Source: Desulfomonilaceae bacterium | GTDB taxonomy: Bacteria > Desulfobacterota > Desulfomonilia > Desulfomonilales > Desulfomonilaceae | Assembly (NCBI GenBank): GCA_041662605.1 | Contig: JBAZSD010000018.1 | Span: 22,626-86,625, forward strand | Length of the DNA stretch: 64,000 nt | Direction of reading: 5' to 3' | Shown: piece by piece, positions 45,698 through 55,029 of the stretch | Position numbering within the stretch: the stretch's first letter is position 1 | How the letters are laid out: each line of letters begins with the position of its first letter | The notes under the pieces: generated by a model | What the model saw: the letters and a program-made list of their open reading frames with translations, nothing else | The model's database searches: none | Told to the model about the DNA's origin: nothing | Program-made: the position numbers and the translations under genes

Positions 45698-45802
45698 AAG
45701 GCTGTTGTCCGGGTTCCGGTTTCGGCGTTTGCACAAACTACTGACATCAGGGACCGTGATGGCAGCCTAATCGGGACAAAAAAATTGCTGTTGACCAGTT
45801 AA
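45698..45802 (+). pseudogene. Degenerate second RDR-repeat gene
   Basis: In-frame VPVSAFAQTTDIRDRDGSLIGT looks like a signal-peptide end followed by one RDRxGxxIGT unit, as in 43231-43479. The upstream part (45536 on) is not a credible N-terminus and the frame ends after one repeat. It lies downstream of repeat B just as the intact gene lies downstream of repeat A. Confidence 0.5.
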
Positions 45803-45945
45803 AAAGGGTGATATTTTATCATCGAGTAAAAATGCAATAAAAATCGATCGCAGCAATTGTGAAATATCGGCGGATACGGAAAACGAAAATATTAATGACC
45901 ATGTCCTAGACCTCTTTCACATTTCCTCATTTCTTAGGACTGAAA

Positions 45946-46920
45946 ATGGCTTTCGAAGGGAAAACATCCGTGCCCCCTGATGATTTACCCCCAATTGTTT
46001 TGAGAAGATTGCTGCTGTCAAAGCAATTCTACTCACATGGACTTACCCATTACTCAGCCTCTAGTGATATGGATAAGATGATTGCTGTCCATCACTTCCA
46101 CATTAGTATTGAAATCTTGCTCAAAGCTATTTTGTTGAAGAATGACGCCACGGTAAAAGACAAGGTTTCTTTTCCAGAACTTATTAATCAAGTTTGTGAA
46201 ATCAAGAATGATTCCAACTTCGGTAAACATAAACAGACATTGATTTCGTTGAACGAAATCCGAAATAAGATGCAACATGCTTCAGTGACCCCGGGAAAAT
46301 CTATCATGGAGGAATGGCGAGTTTATGCTAAGGGAGCATTGGAAGACGGTTTCTTCCAGTTCTTTAAACTCGATTTTGTCACCTTCAGTGCAAACCAGGC
46401 AATAGCAGATCCCGATATAAAAGAAATGCTAATCAAATCATGTCAGTATGCAAAACACGGGAGAGGAAAGACTAGCTTAGAACTGTCCAGAATAGCTTTT
46501 GAATGTGCATCAAAATCACTTCTGGAGTCGTTTAAAAAGAAGCATTTTGTCCGTAGCTTGAGTGCGCCTTCCGGTTATTTTTTTGAAGGGAACGAAAGAT
46601 ACTTCGAAGAAATCGCAGAAACTGTCAACGATTTGACCCGTTGGACTGAGGAAATTCATGACTTCATTTTTCTTTTGTCGAGTGGTTTAAGTCTGCATGA
46701 GTACAAGGAATTTCTGGATTTAACAGGAACCGTCTCGCCTACTGGTGGCAACTTTTTCACCAATGGCATACCGGATAACCCAGATAGCGACGAAGTGGCC
46801 TGGGCTCATGAGTATGCCGTAAACACTATATTGAACTGGCAATATATGGGGTTTAATGTATCTGTTCCGGAGTGGTACAAGAAATCTTTGAATGGATTTC
46901 TCAAGCAATTAGACAGATGA
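45946..46920 (+). CDS. HEPN-like protein, candidate RNase/defence protein
   Basis: 324 aa. GGA lies 6 nt before the ATG. The N-terminal region is helical with HHFHISIEILLKAILL, then NEIRNKMQHAS, which contains R106-N-x3-H111, an Rx4H motif like the catalytic signature of HEPN ribonucleases. The C-terminal half (about 160-324) is another helical block with no recognised motif. It sits directly upstream of hsdMSR on the same strand with 124 bp between. HEPN proteins often act as abortive-infection toxins or as parts of nucleic-acid sensing systems, so a defence role is inferred. The family assignment rests on pattern reading and could be wrong. Confidence 0.6.
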   Translation: MAFEGKTSVPPDDLPPIVLRRLLLSKQFYSHGLTHYSASSDMDKMIAVHHFHISIEILLKAILLKNDATVKDKVSFPELINQVCEIKNDSNFGKHKQTLISLNEIRNKMQHASVTPGKSIMEEWRVYAKGALEDGFFQFFKLDFVTFSANQAIADPDIKEMLIKSCQYAKHGRGKTSLELSRIAFECASKSLLESFKKKHFVRSLSAPSGYFFEGNERYFEEIAETVNDLTRWTEEIHDFIFLLSSGLSLHEYKEFLDLTGTVSPTGGNFFTNGIPDNPDSDEVAWAHEYAVNTILNWQYMGFNVSVPEWYKKSLNGFLKQLDR

Positions 46921-47044
46921 CATTTTTCTGTTGTAGTATTTTTCCCCTAGGTTCAGTCGGACTCCACAGAAAGCTGTTGGTCAGTTAGACCTGGGAAATT
47001 GCTTTTGACAACTGATTGAAAAAACAAATATTCGAAAGGTTTCC

Positions 47045-48499
47045 ATGTTCCAACAAGCTTTCAAAAACATCGACGACGTCCTCTGGAAAGAGGCCGGCTG
47101 CACCACCGAACTCGACTACACCGAGCAGACCTCCTGGCTCTTGTTCCTGAAATACCTCGACGGGCTGGAACAGGACAAAGCGACCGAGGCCCAACTCGAA
47201 GGCAAGCAATACAACTTCATCCTGGATAAACCCTACAGATGGGAAGAGTGGGCCGCTCCTAAGAGCAAAGACGGACGGATCGACCACAACAAGGCCGTGA
47301 CCGGCGACGACTTACGCGACTTCGTCAACCAGAAGCTCTTTCCCTTCCTCCACGGTTTCAAGCTTAAAGCAACCGGGCCTAACACGATTGAATACAAAAT
47401 AGGTGAGATCTTTGGCGAGATCAACAACAAGATCTCCAGCGGTTACAACCTGCGTGAAATCATCGACCATATCGACGAACTGGAGTTCCGATCACAGAAC
47501 GAGAAGCACGAGTTGTCGGCCCTTTACGAAGAGAAAATCAAGCGCATGGGCAACGCCGGGCGCAACGGAGGGGAATATTACACCCCCCGCCCGCTCATAC
47601 GTGCCATCGTGCAGGTTGTCAAGCCCCGCATCGGCGAGCGCATCTACGACGGCGCCTGTGGCTCTGCAGGCTTCTTATGCGAGGCCTTCGATTACCTGAA
47701 GTCGAACCAGAACCTCACCACCCAGGACGTCAAGACACTTCAAGAGAGTACCTTTTTTGGTAAAGAGAAGAAGTCCCTCGCCTACGTGATAGCTATCATG
47801 AACATGATCCTGCACGGCATAGAGGCGCCGAATATCCTGCACACGAACACGCTCACAGAGAACCTTGCTGACATTCAGCAAAAGGATCGCTTTGATGTGA
47901 TCCTCGCCAATCCGCCCTTCGGGGGTAAGGAACGCAAGGAAGTCCAGCAGAATTTCCCCATCCGCACTGGCGAGACAGCCTTCCTGTTCCTTCAGCACTT
48001 CATCAAGATGCTCAGGGCTGGTGGCCGGGGGGGTGTGGTAATCAAGAACACCTTCCTCTCCAACACCGATAATGCCTCGGTGAGCCTGCGGAAGCTCCTG
48101 TTGGAAAGCTGCAACCTCTATACCGTACTCGACTGCCCCGGCGGTGCCTTCCAGGGGGCGGGCGTCAAAACAGTGGTGCTATTTTTCGAGAAGGGATCGC
48201 CGACACGCAAGGTCTGGTTTTACAAGCTCGACCCCGGCCGTAACTTGGGCAAGACCAACCCGCTCAACGATGACGACCTCAAGGAGTTCATCAGACTGCA
48301 AAAGACCTTCGCAGATTCTCCGAAGAGTTGGAGCGTGGAAGCAACGAGCATCGACTCGGCGACATTTGATCTTTCAGTTAGAAATCCGAACGGCGGCGAC
48401 GAAGTGGCCCACCGCAGCCCTCAGGAAATCATGGATGAGATTGTTGCGCTGGATGCCGAGAGCGCGAAAGTGCTGCGGAATATCAGAGGGCTGTTATGA
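47045..48499 (+). CDS. hsdM: Type I restriction-modification DNA methyltransferase subunit
   Basis: 484 aa. The N-terminal HsdM helical domain starts FKNIDDVLWKEAGCTTELDY. SAM motif I is IYDGACGSAGFL near residue 200 and motif IV is NPPFGG near residue 290, typical of N6-adenine methylases. AAAGG precedes the ATG. Its stop overlaps the hsdS start (ATGA). With HsdS it methylates adenine in a bipartite site and protects host DNA. Confidence 0.96.
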   Translation: MFQQAFKNIDDVLWKEAGCTTELDYTEQTSWLLFLKYLDGLEQDKATEAQLEGKQYNFILDKPYRWEEWAAPKSKDGRIDHNKAVTGDDLRDFVNQKLFPFLHGFKLKATGPNTIEYKIGEIFGEINNKISSGYNLREIIDHIDELEFRSQNEKHELSALYEEKIKRMGNAGRNGGEYYTPRPLIRAIVQVVKPRIGERIYDGACGSAGFLCEAFDYLKSNQNLTTQDVKTLQESTFFGKEKKSLAYVIAIMNMILHGIEAPNILHTNTLTENLADIQQKDRFDVILANPPFGGKERKEVQQNFPIRTGETAFLFLQHFIKMLRAGGRGGVVIKNTFLSNTDNASVSLRKLLLESCNLYTVLDCPGGAFQGAGVKTVVLFFEKGSPTRKVWFYKLDPGRNLGKTNPLNDDDLKEFIRLQKTFADSPKSWSVEATSIDSATFDLSVRNPNGGDEVAHRSPQEIMDEIVALDAESAKVLRNIRGLL

Positions 48500-49683
48500 A
48501 ATTGGGCTGGCAGAAGAGAACCTTGGCTGAGCTGTGCCAAGTCAAGCCCCCAAAATCGGAGGCACGTGAAAGAGTGGTTCCGGATGGCCTGGTGTCCTTT
48601 GTACCAATGGAAGATTTGGGAATTGAACGGAAATTCGTGAATCCGAGGCAAATAAGGACACTTGCGTCTGTGGCTGGCAGCTACACCTACTTTGCTGATG
48701 GTGACGTGCTTCTGGCCAAGATTACCCCCTGTTTCGAAAACGGGAAACTAGGAATCGCGAATGCACTGAGCAACGGAATTGGTTTCGGATCGAGCGAGTT
48801 CATTGTCTTTCGGCCCTGTGCAAACTTGAACAGCGAGTTTCTTTATTACTACCTGTCACGCTCCGACTTTAGGAAAGAGGGCTCAGATCGAATGGGTGGG
48901 GCAGTTGGACATCAGCGAGTTCCGAAGGAGTTTATTGAAAGCTACCCGATTGTTATTCCCCCCCTCCCGGAACAGCACCGAATCGTCGGTATCCTTGACG
49001 AAGCGTTTGAGGGCATCGCTACCGCCAAAGCGAACGGCGAAAAGAATCTACAAAATTCCCGTGCCCTTTTTGAAAGCCACCTGCAATCGGTCTTCACCTA
49101 TCGTGGCAAGGGGTGGAAGAAAGAGCGAATCGGTGCATTGACGCATCTGGCCCGAGGGCATAATCCGCCGAAGAGCAAATTTTCACCTCAACCTAAACCG
49201 GGATACGTTCGGTTCTATCAGATTCGTGATGGTGGAACTGATGACTACGCTGTTTATGTACCTGACACGCCCCAACTGCATAAGATGAAGCCTGATGACA
49301 TTATGATGGTTGCGTACCGGCACGTCGGAAGAGTTTTTCGCGGTGTTTCTGGTGCCTTCAACGTAGCTTTGTGCAAGATAAGCAATGCGAGGAGAGACCT
49401 GCTCAATGATGACTACCTATTTCATATTATTCCCTCGTGCTACGTGAAAGGGGAGTTGTTGAAAAGATCGGAACGCTCACTGATTCCATCGATGTCGATC
49501 GAGCATTTGCGTGAACTTGAGATACCTTTACCGCCCTTGCGTGAACAGCAACGAATTGTTGAGAGCATCAAATCGCTTTCCACTGAAACCCAACGTCTTG
49601 AAGCCATCTACCAGCAGAAGCTCGTAGCTCTGGAAGAACTCAAGAAGGCTCTATTGCACCAAGCTTTCAAAGGCCAGCTTTAG
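48496..49683 (+). CDS. hsdS: Type I restriction-modification specificity subunit
   Basis: 395 aa with two target-recognition domains (about 1-150 and 205-360). Each is followed by a conserved helix: LPEQHRIVGILDEAF in the middle and LREQQRIVESIKSLS near the C-terminus. It determines the bipartite DNA target. Both halves look intact. Coupled to hsdM by a 4-bp overlap and followed by hsdR after 9 bp. Confidence 0.95.
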   Translation: MKLGWQKRTLAELCQVKPPKSEARERVVPDGLVSFVPMEDLGIERKFVNPRQIRTLASVAGSYTYFADGDVLLAKITPCFENGKLGIANALSNGIGFGSSEFIVFRPCANLNSEFLYYYLSRSDFRKEGSDRMGGAVGHQRVPKEFIESYPIVIPPLPEQHRIVGILDEAFEGIATAKANGEKNLQNSRALFESHLQSVFTYRGKGWKKERIGALTHLARGHNPPKSKFSPQPKPGYVRFYQIRDGGTDDYAVYVPDTPQLHKMKPDDIMMVAYRHVGRVFRGVSGAFNVALCKISNARRDLLNDDYLFHIIPSCYVKGELLKRSERSLIPSMSIEHLRELEIPLPPLREQQRIVESIKSLSTETQRLEAIYQQKLVALEELKKALLHQAFKGQL

Positions 49684-49692
49684 GAACGTGCT

Positions 49693-52020
49693 ATGAATGA
49701 AGCCGAAACCCGAGCCGAACATATTGATCCCGCCCTGAAAGCGGCTGGCTGGGGTGCTGTGGAGGGGAGCCGCATTCGTCGCGAGATGATTACACCAGGT
49801 CGAATTATGGGTTCCGGAAAGCGTGGCGAGCCGGAGGTCGCCGATTATGTGCTGATGTACCGCAACCACAAGCTGGCGGTCATTGAGGCAAAGGCTTGGG
49901 AGAAACCCTACACCGAAGGGGTGGCACAGGCCAAGGCTTATGCCCAGAAACTGGCTGTTCGCTTTGCCTATTCGACAAACGGGCAAAAGATTTATGGCGT
50001 TGATATGCTCACTGGGCAGGAAGGGGATGTGGCAGAGTATCCCTCTCCAATTGAACTTTGGAGCATGACCTTCGCCGAAGCAAACGCGTGGCGTGACCGC
50101 TTCGCCGCTGTTCCATTCGAGGACAGAGGCGGGTACTTCCTGGGACGCTACTACCAAGACATCGCCATAGAGAGAGTGTTGGAGGCTATTGCCGAAGGAC
50201 AGCAGCGAATCCTACTGACGCTCGCCACTGGTACGGGCAAGACCTTCATCGCCTTCCAAATCGCCTGGAAACTTTTCCACAGCCGCTGGAACCTTAGTCG
50301 TGAACCAAACCGCCGGCCTCGTATCCTATTCCTCGCTGACCGAAACATCCTGGCCGACCAGGCATATAACGCCTTCTCCGCTTTCCCAGAGGATGCGCTG
50401 GTGAGGATTGGTCCGCAGGATATCCGGAAGAGGGGCAGGGTACCGAAGAACGGCAGTCTATTTTTCACGATCTTTCAAACATTTATGAGTGGACCGCCCA
50501 AAGACGGCCGGCCTTCGCCCTATTTCGGTGAGTATCCCTCGGATTTCTTTGATTTCATTGTGATAGATGAATGCCATCGCGGTGGGGCTAACGATGAGAG
50601 CAATTGGCGAGGTATCCTCGAATATTTCGCACCGGCAGTACAACTCGGTCTGACAGCCACACCCAAACGTAAGGACAATGTCGACACCTATGCCTACTTT
50701 GGGGAGCCAGTCTACGTCTATTCGCTCAAAGACGGGATCAACGACGGCTTCCTTACACCGTTCCGGGTGAAGCAGATCTCCACAACGCTGGACCAGTATA
50801 TCTACACGTCCGACGACCAACTAATCGAGGGCGAGATTGAAACGGGTAAACTCTACACCGAAGCTGATTTCAATAAGATCATTGAGATTAGGGAACGTGA
50901 GGCATACAGGGTGGGGCTCTTCATGCAGGAGGTTGACCAGCGAGAAAAAACGCTTGTTTTTTGCGCAACTCAAGATCATGCGCTGGCGGTGCGGGACTTG
51001 ATAAATCAGATAAAAACGTGTAGTGACCCCAACTATTGCCAACGTGTCACGGCTAACGACGGATCGCTTGGCGAGCAGCATCTGCGTGACTTCCAGGACA
51101 ACGAAAAGACCATACCTACGATCCTCACCACCTCCCAAAAACTTTCCACCGGTGTCGACGCCCGTAACATCAGAAATATCGTGTTGATGCGGCCAATCAA
51201 CTCCATAATTGAGTTCAAGCAGATCATCGGCCGAGGCACGCGACTTTACGACGGAAAGGATTACTTTACAATCTATGACTTCGTGGAGGCACACCACCAT
51301 TTTAACGATCCGGAATGGGATGGAGAACCAATCGAACAGGAACCCACGGGACCAAGACAGCCTAAGCCTGAAGAAACAGGCAATGGCGATGACATCGGGA
51401 AACCGGATGAAGAATCGGTCCGTCGGCAGAAGGCCAAAGTTAAACTGGCCGACGGCAAGGATCGCACCATACAGCACATGATATGCACAAGCTTCTGGCA
51501 TCCGGACGGTAAGCCCATGTCTTCTCATCAGTTCATGGAACTACTCTTTGGGAAGCTCCCAGATTTTTTCAAGGACGAAGACGAACTACGTGCTTTGTGG
51601 AGCGAACCGGATACTCGCAAGAAACTTCTAGACGGCCTGGCGGAGAAAGGTTTCGGTAAGGACCAACTGGCCGAGATGCAGCGCATCATCGACGCTGAAA
51701 AGAGTGACCTTTTCGACGTGCTCGCATATGTGGCCTACGCCCTCCCGCCTCTCACGCGGGGAGAACGTGCCGCAACGGCCAAAATTGGTATCAGCGGCCA
51801 GTTTAATAGCAAACAACAGGCTTTTCTGGACTTTGTGCTTGTCCACTACGTGAGTGTTGGCGTGGAGGAACTGGATGGCGAGAAACTCACACCATTGCTG
51901 CGATTGAAATACCATGACTCGATCACCGACGCCGTAGCTGACCTCGGTCGCCCTGAGGTGATCAGGCAGGTGTTCACTGGCTTCCAGAGATACCTGTATC
52001 AGCAAAAGACTGCCGCTTGA
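49693..52020 (+). CDS. hsdR: Type I restriction endonuclease/translocase subunit
   Basis: 775 aa, the short EcoEI-like class. N-terminal nuclease domain with VADYVLMY and LAVIEAKA (PD-ExK type). SF2 helicase motor: Walker A LATGTGKTFIAF near residue 178, DECH box VIDECHRGG near residue 293, motif VI region IGRGTRLYDGKDYF near residue 510. C-terminal helical domain binds the methylase core. It cuts unmodified DNA after ATP-driven translocation. AGGA precedes the ATG. No frameshift is visible, so the RM system should be active. Confidence 0.95.
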   Translation: MNEAETRAEHIDPALKAAGWGAVEGSRIRREMITPGRIMGSGKRGEPEVADYVLMYRNHKLAVIEAKAWEKPYTEGVAQAKAYAQKLAVRFAYSTNGQKIYGVDMLTGQEGDVAEYPSPIELWSMTFAEANAWRDRFAAVPFEDRGGYFLGRYYQDIAIERVLEAIAEGQQRILLTLATGTGKTFIAFQIAWKLFHSRWNLSREPNRRPRILFLADRNILADQAYNAFSAFPEDALVRIGPQDIRKRGRVPKNGSLFFTIFQTFMSGPPKDGRPSPYFGEYPSDFFDFIVIDECHRGGANDESNWRGILEYFAPAVQLGLTATPKRKDNVDTYAYFGEPVYVYSLKDGINDGFLTPFRVKQISTTLDQYIYTSDDQLIEGEIETGKLYTEADFNKIIEIREREAYRVGLFMQEVDQREKTLVFCATQDHALAVRDLINQIKTCSDPNYCQRVTANDGSLGEQHLRDFQDNEKTIPTILTTSQKLSTGVDARNIRNIVLMRPINSIIEFKQIIGRGTRLYDGKDYFTIYDFVEAHHHFNDPEWDGEPIEQEPTGPRQPKPEETGNGDDIGKPDEESVRRQKAKVKLADGKDRTIQHMICTSFWHPDGKPMSSHQFMELLFGKLPDFFKDEDELRALWSEPDTRKKLLDGLAEKGFGKDQLAEMQRIIDAEKSDLFDVLAYVAYALPPLTRGERAATAKIGISGQFNSKQQAFLDFVLVHYVSVGVEELDGEKLTPLLRLKYHDSITDAVADLGRPEVIRQVFTGFQRYLYQQKTAA

Positions 52021-52348
52021 ACGACATCAATAAAAAGATAGCTTCAGGGCACTTCACCAGATGGCTAATGAGGGTATGAACTTTCGAATTTGAGTTGATT
52101 TCCCTCCCAAACCGAAAAAGCGCGGTGGAAGAGAAACGAATACTTCATTGCTGCCCCAGCCTTTTGTTTCTCAGGCTACCAAGAAGAGGCTGCTCTCACG
52201 ATTCAAGTCTGAGAAATCATCATCGGCGTTTTGCTTGTTGCATCGGGGTGCCACTGTTTCCCGTCACGCAGTGTGTTGTCTCACTAGGGTTTTAACAACT
52301 CTCCCACAACCCCTCCGTTCCCGAAATTGGGATAGTGATTGACGTAAC
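52021..52348. other. Intergenic region between convergent hsdR and the three-gene cassette
   Basis: 328 bp with no credible gene. No strong hairpin with T-run is evident, so where the two convergent units terminate is unclear. Confidence 0.5.
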
Positions 52349-54355
52349 TTAGATCGTTTCCGATTTCCTATCAAGAAGAGACCGGACAGCAGATAGCTGG
52401 TCGGAACTAATGCCAGCACGTTTCGAATCAGTGTCCCTCAATCGATCCGCAAAGGCGATCTGAGCTGCTAAATCGATGCCAGATTCGATGAGAGTTTGCT
52501 GGAGGGTCTGTCGGTCAACACGATTTCTCAACGCCACTTCCAACAATGCAAACAATCCTTCGGTCTCCACTGAAAGTTCCATAAAAAAATCACCAAGTGA
52601 TGGCTTCGACTGCTCTCCAAACACCGCGGCGAACGGTTGAGCATCTCCAACCCAGACTGCACGTCGAATCGCGAGATGCCGGAGCGCTTCGCTCCAATAA
52701 CGGCGGTTAGATATGTCGATCGTCGCCATCTCTTGCACTGCGTAAAAAAGAAGGCCAAGCAATTCTTCAAGCATTTTTTGCCGGTCGCATTTGACTCTGC
52801 AGTTTGGGTCGACGACGCATTCAAGCATCATGAGACCGAGGCCAAACAGAAGCTCCATCAATTGCGAAGCGGCCGTTTCCGCGCGAAACCGCTTATCTTG
52901 TGTCGCGTCAGGATCGCCGAATTCGAGGATTTCACGGATTGCCTGGGTAGTATCCCACATGTTTCTCCAAACCCATTGAGGCTCAGGATCATCAACTAAA
53001 GGAATAGCGAGCAACCTTATGCCGTAGGCGTCCGGGCGCCTTCCGAACGTCTCGAAAAGTGATGCCCGCTCTCTTAGACTCTCTCCACGTGTTGAAGGCC
53101 AATCCTCAGGACTAAGCTCCCACTCTTTCAAGAAATCGGTAGCGCTTGGCATAGCAATGGCACCATTCGCTGCTATGCTCACAAGCGCACAACGATAACA
53201 CCACGGTTCCCAAGTTTCAGCGTCTTGGCCTGGCGACGGATTCCACGCAGAACTAGGAAGTTCCGCTCCGAGCGCATCGATAAAGACGGCATCCACATAT
53301 CCGTGCGAACGAGCATCCTCCGGGTAAGGCAGAGGATCATTCGCGACGGCGCTTATCGTTTGACGCATGAGCCAAGTAGCCCAACGTTGGGCACAAGGAC
53401 CGGCGTCCGGCCGTTCTGCAACTGTCTTTGCGATCTCTTTTGCAAGAATCTCTATCTCGGTTGTGGAGCCCTTTATGGCTTCATCGGAACTATGCGCTCC
53501 TATGCCAAATTGCGACTGGAGGACTTGGTCTCGCGCAATGACGAGCAACAGCGGCCCGATCGGCGATCCATTCCAATTGCGATTACCGTCGAACGCGGCG
53601 GGTGCGAGCCGAAAGAGCGTTTGCCACCGGCTAAAGGACCATCCGGCTTGAGCGGCTTGTAGCGCCGCGAGAATTGGATAGGGATTGTCGAATTCGGAAA
53701 GCAGACACAGGAAGGCTTTCAAGTCAAGATCGGCTGCAATTCCGAATACTCCGTAATCATCACCAAAGAGGAGGAAGTCACCTTCTCTCAAGCCCCACCA
53801 TATCGTTGTAAGATTAGGCTTCTGTTTCCAATCTTTGCGGAGTTGAGAATACTCCTCGCGCTTGCTCTGAGTTAAGCTGCGTCCGGGCTGCGCCGCTGCC
53901 TGTTTTATTACCGCCGCCGCGATTTCTAGGAACAGCGATTTGAATGATTGATCTTCTTTTGCTGTTGCGGTCACGACTCTAGACAGGGCATATTCCAGCG
54001 CGGAGGCATGCCACGCCAGCGACCAGAGATAGTTCCATGTCCTGGCCGTCGGTATCGTCCGAAGCACTTTGGTGAATGCGATTGCCAGCGTTAGATCGGT
54101 TGAATTAAAAAACGATCCATTTTCCTCCATGAAGCCTGATGAATCGAACAATAAACTTAATTTCGACATGGTATCTTTTGGATCGGACTCCAGGCGACAG
54201 GCTTTTATTACAGCTTTCACGAGGTTTTGAAGTTTCTTCCCGTGCGTAATCGCTGCAGCGTCGATATCTCGCAACAATAATTCTGGAGGAACTTGAATCA
54301 ATGGTGTTTGATGAGACTGTCGTTTTATGGGCCAATCCAGCATCGGAGTCCTCAT
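52349..54355 (-). CDS. 668-aa helical protein of unknown function, third gene of PLD-like cassette
   Basis: Mostly alpha-helical sequence rich in Leu/Ala with many Trp (TWNYLWSLAWHASALEYAL, CAQRWATWLMRQ), in the style of a solenoid or scaffold protein. No Walker, nuclease, protease or membrane motif is visible. Its ATG overlaps the stop of the small PLD-like gene by 4 bp (ATGA), so it is translated together with it. It could be a sensor, adaptor or effector for the two PLD-like partners; this is only inferred from coupling. I do not recognise the family. Confidence 0.75.
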   Translation of the reverse strand: MRTPMLDWPIKRQSHQTPLIQVPPELLLRDIDAAAITHGKKLQNLVKAVIKACRLESDPKDTMSKLSLLFDSSGFMEENGSFFNSTDLTLAIAFTKVLRTIPTARTWNYLWSLAWHASALEYALSRVVTATAKEDQSFKSLFLEIAAAVIKQAAAQPGRSLTQSKREEYSQLRKDWKQKPNLTTIWWGLREGDFLLFGDDYGVFGIAADLDLKAFLCLLSEFDNPYPILAALQAAQAGWSFSRWQTLFRLAPAAFDGNRNWNGSPIGPLLLVIARDQVLQSQFGIGAHSSDEAIKGSTTEIEILAKEIAKTVAERPDAGPCAQRWATWLMRQTISAVANDPLPYPEDARSHGYVDAVFIDALGAELPSSAWNPSPGQDAETWEPWCYRCALVSIAANGAIAMPSATDFLKEWELSPEDWPSTRGESLRERASLFETFGRRPDAYGIRLLAIPLVDDPEPQWVWRNMWDTTQAIREILEFGDPDATQDKRFRAETAASQLMELLFGLGLMMLECVVDPNCRVKCDRQKMLEELLGLLFYAVQEMATIDISNRRYWSEALRHLAIRRAVWVGDAQPFAAVFGEQSKPSLGDFFMELSVETEGLFALLEVALRNRVDRQTLQQTLIESGIDLAAQIAFADRLRDTDSKRAGISSDQLSAVRSLLDRKSETI

Positions 54356-55029
54356 CTTTGGCGCGTAGGTTTGGAGAGAGACCGTCCCATATCTCTGTCA
54401 CCCGTCCAAGCCGTCTCGAAGAATGAAAGGCCATTGTGATCATCGACAACCCATCCGCGCGTCGCTGCATTTACATGCTCATGAAGTCCACCAACTGTTG
54501 CTCCAAAGTGCCACAGTTCGTCGTCGATAATCGCGAACCGGTCATGGACGTACGGGAAATTTTTCTTGAGTGTGAACTGGACCTCGATTACATGCCCGGA
54601 GTTATACGGACCTGCTCTGTTGATCTGTGTCGCACGCTCTTCGAACCGCTTAATGATATCGGTTTCCGTATCAGAATCGCCGATAGATGCGGTCAGTACA
54701 CGAACATCTTTGGCCACCAAGGAATTTGGAAACCAACTGAGCACCTGTTTAACACGGATCTGAAAAGTACCTTCTGGAGGTTTGAATAAATATTCATCCA
54801 AAATAAGGATTCGATCTAGTGCTTCTTGAGCTGCTTTAACGAATTCAACAAGCGGCTCAACGGATTTGGCGTTATTTCGAGCCTTAATGGCTCTTAGTTC
54901 TGGAAATCTCGTCGAATCTGCATTTAGTTGTGGCTGATCACCATAACCAATCGCCGTGGGCCAGAAGATAGCTTTATCAGGTACTGGCCTTTTGACCCTA
55001 ACATCGAACCTTTGCGGAAAAGTTGTCAT
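54352..55029 (-). CDS. Small PLD-like protein with one HxRx4D motif
   Basis: 225 aa from the ATG at 55029 (MTTFPQRF), which has GGGGG 10 nt upstream; earlier starts at 55038 or 55092 only lengthen the overlap with the upstream gene (32 bp as called). Near residue 79 it has LILDEYLF, then VLTASIGDS, and the catalytic-type motif VHDRFAIIDD (His162 to Asp169), followed by LWHFGATVGG. This is one half of a phospholipase D-type active site (Arg in place of Lys). PLD enzymes need two such motifs, so it must pair with itself or with the adjacent 575-aa protein. Likely a nuclease or phosphodiesterase partner; possibly inactive. Confidence 0.75.
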   Translation of the reverse strand: MTTFPQRFDVRVKRPVPDKAIFWPTAIGYGDQPQLNADSTRFPELRAIKARNNAKSVEPLVEFVKAAQEALDRILILDEYLFKPPEGTFQIRVKQVLSWFPNSLVAKDVRVLTASIGDSDTETDIIKRFEERATQINRAGPYNSGHVIEVQFTLKKNFPYVHDRFAIIDDELWHFGATVGGLHEHVNAATRGWVVDDHNGLSFFETAWTGDRDMGRSLSKPTRQR

